A stretch of DNA of 64,000 bases from Agarophyton chilense. Taxonomy: Eukaryota > Rhodophyta > Florideophyceae > Gracilariales > Gracilariaceae. The stretch lies in NCBI GenBank assembly GCA_030374765.1, contig JARGXX010000098.1, forward strand, positions 868,001-932,000, written 5' to 3'. The notes beneath the pieces are model-generated. The model saw only the letters and a program-made list of their open reading frames with translations, was not told the origin of the DNA and ran no database searches. Positions within the stretch are counted from its first letter, which is position 1. Each line of letters opens with the position of its first letter. The position numbers were made by a program, and so were the translations under genes. Positions 55,736-64,000 of the stretch are shown here, piece by piece.

Positions 55736-57790
55736 ATGTCGTCCAAAGACCGTCCGAGGACGCGGAGTCCAACCGGTGCACCGGAACCCTCGCAACCATC
55801 CCGTATCCCGGTCCGTTCACGTTCTCATACCGGTGGATCGACTGGTGTGCCAGGTGGAAGGACCTCGAGACCTCCTGTGTCTGATTCGACACCCCCAGCA
55901 AATGGAGCAAGACCGGCGTCTGCCGCCGCCCAGATGCTCTCCCCTGCTAGGGATGTCACTCTCCGTCCCAGCTTTGCAGCTGGTGGAAGAGTAACTCCGC
56001 GGGAAGCTCAAGTCATCCTTGCAGAGGAGTTTGATTCCCTTCGCAAGAAGGTAAATGACACTGCTACGCAGGATTTTTCTGAGGACCTCCGTGTCCTCCG
56101 TGCGGATGTGAACTCGATTCTAGAGTCCTTTGGTGGACCCTCGGTCTTTTTCAAGGACGTCGCGGACAAGTTCTCGCGCTTCCGAAGCCGTCTCGAGACG
56201 TTGGAACAAACCCTAATGTCGGGGGATGATCCGGCCGAGCCGGTTGCAGTATCCCACAAGGGAAATAAGGAAGAGAACCGCCAGGCTCGAAAGAAGCGAA
56301 GGAACACGGATCCCGAACCGTCGGATTCCTCCTCCTGGGAGTCCGACTCTTCCGATTCATCGGTGGAAGTAGCTCGCCGTGAGCGTTCCTCACGCTCTAA
56401 GCGGTCAACAGCCACCCATGGTGTGATCCGCGCCCGCACGAAGGGAAGGAAGCACACAGGTTTGAAGGAGCTGAAACCGACCAATTTGCTCTTTAAGAAG
56501 CTCTTATCATACCGGTACTACCGTTTGGAGCACTCCTCTTTGGATCGTACACCCTGTGGTGCGGGAAGGGTGAAGGACTGCATTAAGCGAATGCAGCTCT
56601 CACTTTGCAACCAGTTGTTTTCTGGAGAAGACCCAAGATTGGCGTTGGATTTCTTGGCACGCTTTGTCGCGGAAGCTGACATCCTTGGAATGAACGAGGG
56701 ACAGGCCTACATTGCCTTACCGTACTTCTTACGTGGGCTTGCAGAAGACCAGTATCACTCTGTCAGAGGTTCATCACGCGCCTCCGAAGGAGGGGGCACA
56801 TGCTGGCCTTAAGCCCTTCAATACCTCCTGAGGTCGCATGCTACTAACTCCGCCGTTCAGCAGGCTATACTAGCCCTGCAAGACACTCGCCAACGTCCAG
56901 GCGAGTCGGCAACCGATTATTCGTCGCGCCTTACTAAGGCCTTCCACCGCTGTGGCAATGTTTACCCCACTGAAGAGCGTTGTACCATGTTTGTCGATGG
57001 TTTGGACCCGGCCATCCGGACTCTTGTTGCTCGACGTCGAGAAGATAGACCTAAAGCCACGTATTTGGAACTAGTGCAGTTCGCTGGTGCAGAAGGTGAA
57101 GCCCTGCGCGCATGCACTCCTGGATCCGGGGTTACGTCTGCAAAAGCGTTGATGTTACAACCGAGTACCCCGTCACCTTCGATGATCGACGAACAGGCCT
57201 TTCGAAGGGATTATGATAACGTGCAGCTAGCCCACAGCGACGTTCATTCCCTCCCGACAACGGAGTTACCCTCAACTTTGGACGAGTCACAATACGTGAT
57301 TGGGGATGACACGCTACTCTATGCGGGTAATGGTCGCGTCCGTGCGCCACGCGTCCCACAAGAGAGTGGTAATGTCTGCTTTTCGCGTCCTGGTTGGAGA
57401 GACACCCGCCCCGCGGTGAAGTTCGCCGAGCCTCGCCACCCAACCCCGGCTTATGGTCTGATTTATAATCTCTGCTACAAACCAGGCCGTACTTCTCCAC
57501 AATGTGTGTTGTCTCTCCAAGAATGGGCACAAGTCGTAGTTAATTACGAGGCCCTATCCCCGGAGGACAAAGCAGCTGTTCGGATTGCATCTTATATCCG
57601 TGCTCGAACGGATGTTCCACGTCACGTGTCGCCTCCCCGAGCTCGGGTGGTACCTGCACCGGAATCCCGTGTCACCGACGTGGTCGGTGACCCCACCGCT
57701 TCTGCGGTACCTTCTGGGCCTGATGCCCCGGCGTTGCCTGCTCAACGTCCTGAGCAGCCGACTCCGGCGGAGCAGGACCAGAAAAACTAA
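55736..57790 (+). pseudogene. Element 2 gag, one in-frame TAA
   Basis: ATG 55,736 (MSSKDRPRTRSP). Basic, Pro/Ser-rich N-terminus, coiled coil (~56,000-56,200), Lys/Arg and acidic/Ser stretch, capsid (ELKPTNLLFKKLLSYRYYRL, FLARFVAEADILGMNEGQAY, GLAEDQYHSVRGSSRASEGG), then CWP followed by TAA at 56,810 where element 3 has CWPEAVQYLL, and the rest of the capsid (DYSSRLTKAFHRCGNV, MFVDGLDPAIRTLVAR). The zinc knuckle is degraded (NLCYKPGRTSPQC: first Cys and His lost). It ends QKN with GAAAAAC abutting the TAA stop. About 684 codons. Confidence 0.88.
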
Positions 57791-57815
57791 ATGTGGGAGT
57801 CTCCTCTCAGTGAGG
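57781..57815 (+). promoter_or_regulatory. Candidate -1 frameshift region of element 2 (now dead)
   Basis: GAAAAAC (57,781-57,787) directly precedes the gag stop; a small hairpin CCTC-TCAGT-GAGG (57,803-57,815) follows. The pol frame is -1. A TGA at 57,811 in the -1 frame, where element 3 has GGA, blocks read-through. Confidence 0.45.
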
Positions 57816-57984
57816 GACGCCCTCAGAGTCGAGGTCGACGGCGCCCGAGGCGTCCAAGCCTCGCTCCCCGGTCAAAATAGTTTCAAGGAAAGAGGCCGTC
57901 AATGACGTTAACTCGGAACACTTTAGTGTTCTGCGTCGCCCGTGGAAACGTGTTTCCCATAACTGGTTCCCGGATAGAGTTCTG

Positions 57985-60635
57985 GTGATGGCAAAGAGAA
58001 ACTACAAGGTCTATGCTGACCTTGGCCTTTCACCCCAGTTTATGGTGCGACTTCTTACCGTCTTAGACACCGGTGCCGGTCCGAACTTTGTCGTGGAGGA
58101 AGTGTTACCGCCTGCTTTGCAGTCTAGGATCCGCCACGACCACGTCCCGGAGGTCGCTGACGCGAACAACAAACCGTTGGATACGGTGGAGTTCATAGAA
58201 CTGGTAGTCCGCGTTGGCTCTCGCGTGGTGAAACTCGACTTCGTCGTATGTCGGAAATTAGCCGCCCCAGTCATCTTGGGTTTCGACTTTTGCGACCGCT
58301 TCGTCGAAGCGATCTTCCCCCGCCAACGGCGTGTCGAGATGGAGGATGGATCGTCCACTCTGATCGTTCGTCGTCCGCTCAGGCGTACCACGAAGAAGCA
58401 TGTCCCCGCTACCGGCAGCACAGGAACCTGGACCGGATAACCATGAATCTAATAAGCTCCGCGTGGCAGCGTCGTTGTGCGTCCCGCCTGAGTCCCAAAT
58501 GATGGTGAAAGTAACCTCCCGTCAACACGGACCCCGGGTCTTGCAACCATTGTTGTCAGTGTATGACAGGCACAGCCTCTCAATTGCGAATGGAATCGTC
58601 CATGTGGAGCCAAACCAACCGTTTCACGTGCTGATCGCCAATCTAGGGACTGTAACCCAGTATCTGGTGAAGAACCAAGTGATAGGGTCCGTCATGCCGC
58701 ACCCCATCGCTATGGTGCCTACAAAGCTGACCGCAGCTGACGTTCTCGGACTCGTTCACTCTAAGGAGGGGGACAGCCCGGAACCCGTTTGATCACCGGT
58801 ACCCGGGGTTCAACCTGTAACATCAGGGACGCAGCCCGTTTCAACGAGTGGTGACCGCCCCGATCCAGTCAAAGAACTCGAGGACCTGGATCTCAGCCAC
58901 GTCCCGGAGTCATACCGCCATCGATTGCGAGAACTTTTAAGGGACTTCACCACTATTTGGGACGGCTCCCTTGGTGAGATTGCCACTACGGAACACCGGA
59001 TTGATTTGCTACCGGACACTTGACCCATCTCTCAGCACCCATACCGTGCCGGACCCGCCGCACGCGCGGAGGAAAGGACACAAGAGGATAAAATGATTCG
59101 AGCAGGAGTCATTGAACCGGCTCAGTCGCCGTGGGCTTCTCCAGTAGTACTGGCTCCAAAGCAGGATGGTTCCTGGAGGTTTTGCTTCGACTACCGTCGG
59201 TTGAATGCCGTCACTGTCAAGGACGTGTATCTAATCTCAAGAATGGACGAGTACATTGACTCGCTGGGCACGGCCACCGTCTTTACAACCCTTGACGCCA
59301 ATTGGGGATACTGGCAAGTTCCGGTAAGGAAGCAAGACCAGGATAAAACCTCTTTCGCGTGTCACTTTGGTCTCTACCGTTTCAAACGGATGCCTTTTGG
59401 TCTTACCAACGCCCCCGCTACTTCCTAACGAGCCATCGACATCCTATTGGCCCGCTTCAAATGTCGTACCTGCCTGGTCTACCTGGATGACATAATCGTC
59501 TTCTCAGACAACCTGGACAAACATCTCACTCATGTGAGGGATATCATGGCCACGCTACGAGATGCGTGTGTCACTCTTAAGATGAAGAATTGTGACTTCT
59601 TCACGGACACCGTGAAGTATCTCGGCCATGTTATCCGTCCAGGACGTGTTACAATCGAGGAGACTCGTGTTAAGTCACTCAAAGAGGCTAAAGAACCGCG
59701 GACGCAAACCGAGCTTCGTTCCTTTCTGGGACTCGCGAACGTCTACCGACGATTCATCCCGCACTTTGCGGACAAGGCTGCACCGTTAAACGCGCTTTTG
59801 CGGAAAGGCCAACCACCAAAACTGGACCCCTTCACCCCCGTTCAAACGGAATCTTTCAACTCTCTTAAGGATTCCGTCGTCTCCGCCCCGATCCTCTCGT
59901 TGCCCAAGCCTGAAAGGCCCTTCATCAAGGATACGGACGCCAGCGACTACCAAGTAGGTTGTGCACTGTTTCAAACTGCACCCAATGGGGAAAGAAGCCC
60001 CGTCGGGTACTGGTCCCGATCGCTCAACGTCCACGAGAAGAATCACTCCGTCTCGGAGAAGGAATGCCTTGCAGTAGTGTGGGCCTTACAAACGTTCCGC
60101 CCCTACCTCATGGGTGATCATTCCACCGTTTTTACGGACCACGCATCACTTCGATGGCTACTCTCCATCTTGGAGCCTTCAGGCGGCTTGATGCGTTGGC
60201 GTCTCCGTCTAGCGGAATTTGGCTTTGACGTGCAGTACGGAAAAGGATCGTGCAACACCCAAGCCGATGCTCTCTCCCGCCTGGTCACTACTGGCGAAGC
60301 ACTACCCGTCAAAGACGATGAAATACCCTGCTATGCAGTGAATGGCGACGACGCTACCATCGAGGGCGAGGAACGAGACACGGACTCTTCATATTCCGGT
60401 TCCGAATTAGACGACATTCTTCTCTCGGAAGATTCCGAGAAACCCTTACCAGGCAACTTCGTGCCTAGTACTCCAGAAGAGATGACACGGGAGCAATTCG
60501 CTGACCCATCCTGCGCGAAGGTCCGCGCTCAACTCAATGGTGTAGAGCAACGCCCAGTTAGGGGATACTTGAAGATGCAACTCATAGAATGAGGATTGAA
60601 CCCTCCGAGGGTTATGATTATGATCCCCTCTAAGG
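57985..60635 (+). pseudogene. Element 2 pol: protease, RT, RNase H, start of integrase
   Basis: Protease frame 57,985-58,440 (ATG-like start MAKRNYKVYADLG; LDTGAGPNF and VILGFDFCDRF). After a frame change, 58,400-58,792 gives a linker (LRVAASLCVPPESQMMVKV, LTAADVLGLVH) also present in element 1. RT runs in one frame: KQDGSWRFCFDYRRLNAV, LDANWGYWQV, FGLTNAPAT then TAA 59,426 (FQ lost), YLDD at ~59,490. RNase H: DTDASDYQVGCALFQ, SEKECLAVVWAL, FTDHASLRWLL, NTQADALSRL. An acidic spacer leads to the first integrase residues, where element 3 is inserted. TGA at 59,021 precedes RT (DT*PISQ). Confidence 0.92.
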
Positions 60636-61454
60636 TGTGCTGAGGTGGCACTGTTTTCTGGTTAGAATTCGCCTATAAGGGAAAATTCGGATGGCCCATG
60701 GTTGGATTGGCCCCGTGATACACGTGGCTTAATTTTGGCACCGAATTTCGGATATTTGTAGAACGTTGGACTTTTGGGCCCTGACAGTTGGATCTCCACG
60801 TGTATGGCCCTGAGCAGGTGTTCACCACTGTAGAGTTTAGTTAGTGGGCCCTACTTAGGGAGATGAGATCTGATAGTCCGAAGCTCAAAGGAAATGGGAA
60901 CCAAGGTTGGTCTTCGATATCTTTAGAGGTTCTTCGTCGCCATCGTTTCGGCCTTACAACCCGGAACGGGCTCTGGTTATCAACGCCTGCGTAGGGACAC
61001 GACTCCACTTGGAGAGTGCCCACGTTTGGGTTCCGTGCAACCACCCCCTTGGGACCGCTCAGACGACCTGCGTGCACGATACCCCGTGGGGGTTCTGCTT
61101 ACTTGTTGCGTGCTTTTTGTGTTTCCTTTCGAGGACAGGTTTTCGCCCCTGTATTGGGTTTCTTTTGTTGTTTCGCCCCTTTTCTGGTTCTCGGGTCCGG
61201 TGCCTGTTAGTGGCCGACCCTCGCCCCGTTTTTCCTCTTCGCCGGATTTTCCCCCATTCTTTGGGATACCCATACCCATTCCCGATCCAACGGTTTCTAC
61301 CCCTCACCTCCGTCGGTACTGCCGGAATCCCCCGTGGGAGTTACACACCACACTACGGGTGGAACGGAGGGCTCTGTCTCTGAGTCTGCCTCCCCCAGGG
61401 AGCAAGGCTTCGAACACCTTGAGAGCACTTCCCGTCGCCGGGTTTTGCTCCACA
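60636..61454 (+). repeat. 5' LTR of element 3 (819 bp)
   Basis: Starts TGTGCTGAGG where element 2's integrase frame is broken and ends GCTCCACA two bases (AG) before the PBS, the same spacing as in element 1. TGTG/CACA terminal inverted repeat. It contains no gene; the open frames at 60,907-61,472 are low-complexity shadows. Confidence 0.65.
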
Positions 61455-61456
61455 AG

Positions 61457-61473
61457 TGGTCTCTCGACTTAGA
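61457..61473 (+). other. Primer-binding site of element 3
   Basis: TGGTCTCTCGACTTAGA, one C-to-T change from elements 1 and 2, two bases after the LTR end. Confidence 0.8.
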
Positions 61474-61681
61474 ATCCGTTCTCGGACTTTTGGGTTGGTC
61501 ATCCACGTGTTGAAATATCTCTTGGAAGAGGAAGCACCGTCGTGAAGATTTGTTGTAGTGGGCCCCTTTGGAAAGGGTCGAATTGGTTTTTATTTTTATT
61601 TTGTGTTACGTCATCCGTTCTCCGGGCATCTCGTGATCGAATTTCATCGTTACCCCGAATCGTCGGTGTCGTGTCTGCAGC

Positions 61682-63712
61682 ATGTCGCCGCCTACCCGTG
61701 GTTCCAGGACTGGATCGAACCGTCAAGCGGATTCAGTGCCCCCGGCCCCGCCTAGGTCGAGGAGCTCAATTCCCGAAGGTCGGAACGATTCCGGTATCGA
61801 TCCGGACACTCGGAGAGCACCCTCAGTGGTTTCAGGTCCTCGAGAGGTTGTGGCTGTGGACCCAGCTCCAGTGGTGGAGACCCCCTCAGCAGCACCCCGA
61901 AGTCGGGCCGACCCTGAATTACAGAGCCTGGAGACTCGAATCGATATCGCCAACGCGGCTCACGTCGAGCTCCTTCAGGAGGTTACTACCCTCCGCCTCA
62001 AGTTGTAGGACGCCCCGGTGCGGGGAGTCGCCGATGACCTTCGTACCCTGAGGAGGGATGTGAACTCCCTTTTGGAAAGCTTTGGTACCCCTGGGGTCTT
62101 TATCCAGGAGTACCGGAGCCTCGTGGAGGAACACCGCGTGCAAGCGGAACGCTTCTGAGCTCGGCTGGACACCCTCGGGGCCATTATCCGTATGGGCGGA
62201 GACGCAGAAGCCTCGAAGGATAAACCCGACGTTTCAGAAGACGAAGAACACCGCTCCGCTAAACGAGACCGCCGCAAGTCCAAGAAGAGGGTTCACCTCC
62301 AAGAGGATTTATCGGATTCCGATCCCAATCGCTTGCCATCGAGTTCGTCCTCCGAATCTTTGGATAGTGAAGATGAACGCCGGTCATCCCGGGCGACTCG
62401 GTCGAAGGCTACTTACACCTCTCAAGGGGCAATCCGTACCCGGAAGAAGGGTAGGAAACACCTTGGATTTAGGGAGCTGAAGCCGACGAATCCTCTCTAT
62501 CGGAAGCTGCTATCGTACCGCTTTTACCGGTTGGATAACCCTTCGGGAGATCGAACATCCCGCGGAACGGGTAAGGTCAAGGACTACATCAAAAGGCTGA
62601 GCATCACCCTACAGAAGGGGGAGTTCACAGGAACAGACCCAATTCTGGTGCTCGATTTCCTTGCGAGGTTCGTCCAGGAGGCTGACATCCTCGGTATGAG
62701 TGAAGCGCAAGCGTATCTTGCATTACCCTATTTCTTAAAGGGAATGGCTGAAGACCAGTTCAACTCCGTCCGTGGATCATCTCGAGCCTCGGAAGGGGGA
62801 GTCACGTGCTGGCCCGAAGCGGTGCAGTACCTCTTGAGGTCATACGCTACTGGAAATGCGATTCAGGAAGCAATCCTTGCATTAAGGGATACGCGGCAGA
62901 AGCCGATGGAAACCGAAACGGTGTATTCAACTCGCTTGAATAAAGCGTTTCACCGATGCGGGAATGTATTCCCCGCCTACGAGAGATGCTCCATGTTTGT
63001 GGATGGTTTAGACCCCTCGATAAGGGCATTGGTTGCCCGACATCGGGAAGAGAAGCGCAAGCTGACCTACTTGGAACTGGTTCAGTACGCCCAGGCTGAG
63101 GGGGATACTCTCCGTGCCCGGCAGAACCGAAAGAGTCGGCCGACACGTGCACTCCTCGCCGATGGAGGTAACTCGTCTTTGTCACTCGCAGGAGGCCCTG
63201 CCCCTGAGCGGGTCAATGATAACATTCACTTCATGATAAGTAACCCCGAATCTATGGGTACGTCTGAGTTGCCGTCGACATCCACTCCGACTACGGATGA
63301 AGACCCTGCGCTCTATACCCACGGACGGAGGGTGCCAGCCGCATCGCTACCTTTTGCAAATACCGCCGCTCGGTTCTCTCGCCCCGGATGGAGGGATACA
63401 GTACCACGTCGCGTGGATTCACGTCCACAACCGAACCCGGCAGAGCTGATTTGCTATTTGTGTTACCTCCGTGGTCACAAAGCACCAGACTGCACATTTC
63501 CCCTGCGGGAGGGTTCACGAATTATCGCTCAGTACAAGGCTCTGACCCCTGAGGAGAAAGCTCGAGTCCCGAGTAGGTCCTATGAGGAACAAAGGATACT
63601 CCGAGCTCACCTTGCTGACAGGGATACAGAACTTGTACCCGCGAACGGGGAACAACCGGTCCCCTTCGAGGCAGCTGCACCGAATTCGGTGGGGTCCGCT
63701 TCGAAAAACTAA
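61682..63712 (+). pseudogene. Element 3 gag, two in-frame stops
   Basis: ATG 61,682 (MSPPTRGSRTGSNR). Pro/Ser-rich start and coiled coil to TAG 62,006; same frame continues (DLRTLRRDVNSLLESFG) to TGA at about 62,156; then open to 63,712. The capsid (ELKPTNPLYRKLLSYRFYRL, FLARFVQEADILGMSEAQAY, WPEAVQYLLRSYA, TRLNKAFHRCGNV, MFVDGLDPSIRALVAR) is followed by an intact CCHC knuckle CYLCYLRGHKAPDC. It ends SKN with GAAAAAC directly before the stop. About 676 codons, best preserved in its C-terminal three quarters. Confidence 0.9.
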
Positions 63713-63736
63713 ACTTGGGAGTCTCCCCTGCGGGAG
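63703..63736 (+). promoter_or_regulatory. Candidate -1 ribosomal frameshift signal of element 3
   Basis: GAAAAAC (63,703-63,709; 0-frame codons AAA AAC) abuts the gag stop TAA. A CTCCC-CTGC-GGGAG hairpin (63,723-63,736) follows. The -1 frame is open from before the gag stop through the protease to the window end. The first base is G where the classical heptamer has A. Confidence 0.5.
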
Positions 63737-64000
63737 GGGCGTCTTCTAAGCCGGAGTTGAAGACGCCCGAGGCGCTCCAGCTTCGCTCCCCAGCTGTGAC
63801 TATCCTTTCAAGGAGAACGGCTGACACCGACGTTAACTCGGGATACTTTAGTGTCCTCCGTCGCCCGTGGATACGGTCCCGTAATCTCCGTATTCCGGAT
63901 CGAGTTATGGTAATGGCCAAGCGGAATTATAAAGTATTCGCCGACTTCGGCCTGTCCAACCAGTTTATGGTTCGTCAAATATCTGTCCTGGATACAGGAG
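63713..64000 (+). CDS. Element 3 pol, 5' part (protease), truncated by window end
   Basis: In the -1 frame with no stop: a linker of ~65 codons, then MVMAKRNYKVFADFGLSNQF and the protease active-site start SVLDTG at the last bases. The first ATG in this frame is 63,907. Pol continues beyond the window. The order and spacing equal those of elements 1 and 2. Confidence 0.85.

Larger units (their letters stand above)
54679..60635 (+). mobile_element. Element 2: Ty3/gypsy, 3' part cut off by element 3
   Basis: LTR-like leader, PBS, gag and pol up to the start of integrase (PPRVMIMIPSKV at ~60,600-60,635, comparable to element 1's VIPHVLKSRV), where element 3's LTR begins. Premature stops at 56,810 (TAA), 57,811 (TGA, pol entry), 59,021 (TGA) and 59,426 (TAA) inactivate it. 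Gag and pol are closely related to elements 1 and 3. Confidence 0.85.
60636..64000 (+). mobile_element. Element 3: Ty3/gypsy inserted in element 2, truncated by the window end
   Basis: 5' LTR (60,636-61,454), PBS, gag with two in-frame stops and the start of pol up to the protease Asp-Thr-Gly. The best candidate target duplication on the left is TAAGG (60,631-60,635); the right side is outside the window. It is younger than element 2, in whose integrase it sits. Confidence 0.85.

Noticed and set aside
58997-59428. RIP-like mutation (C-to-T stops CGA to TGA, CAA to TAA, TGG to TGA)
   Set aside because: Some stops fit C-to-T/G-to-A but others (GAA to TAA, GGA to TGA) do not, and there is no clear dinucleotide bias by eye.

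Overview
The window is eukaryotic nuclear DNA dominated by transposable elements. It holds Ty3/gypsy chromoviruses, a Ty1/copia element, solo LTRs, a PIF/Harbinger and a pogo/jerky-like DDE transposase, and MITE-like repeats. One long intact host-type gene, an NB-ARC/WD40 protein, and a broken plant-like glucose-6-phosphate isomerase copy are also present. Long uninterrupted ORFs and the plant-like GPI would fit an alga, perhaps a red alga, but nothing in the sequence fixes the taxon. No rRNA, tRNA or CRISPR array was recognised.

Layout. 1-11.1 kb: mostly non-coding, with a gag remnant (7.65-8.2 kb), a 37-bp tandem repeat, a MITE-like element with palindromic ends (9.16-9.82 kb) and a decayed copia integrase on the minus strand. 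11.1-14.28 kb: a decayed gypsy element (gag, protease, RT, RNase H). 14,283-24,956: a 10.7-kb minus-strand chromovirus (element 1) with two 667-bp LTRs, PBS, PPT, gag, pol with chromodomain, and a ~600-codon ORF on the opposite strand between pol and the 3' LTR. 24.96-27.54 kb: another plus-strand gypsy pol remnant. 28.04-29.06 kb: a second MITE-like element of the same palindromic family. 29,274-33,917: a nearly intact copia element with 5-bp target duplications (ACTGC). 34-48 kb: low-density region with a CXC-like small ORF, an unrecognised ~420-aa gene split by a homopolymer frameshift, WD-like debris, the GPI pseudogene carrying a solo LTR of element 1 with a perfect TSD, and a Harbinger transposase remnant. 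48,452-52,417: the intact NB-ARC/WD40 gene. 52.9-54.7 kb: a DDE transposase interrupted by a 386-bp solo LTR with a perfect TSD. 54.7-60.6 kb: element 2 (gypsy), cut in its integrase by element 3, which runs off the right edge.

How parts relate. Elements 1, 2 and 3 share a related gag, the same primer-binding site (TGGTCTCCCGACTTAGA, one change in element 3) and a pol frame that is -1 relative to gag, entered near an A-rich tract abutting the gag stop. The most notable items are the antisense ORF of element 1, the WD40 array of the NB-ARC gene (nine 43-aa repeats varying at a few fixed positions), and a copia element whose gag start codon lies in a primer site resembling the initiator tRNA-Met anticodon loop.
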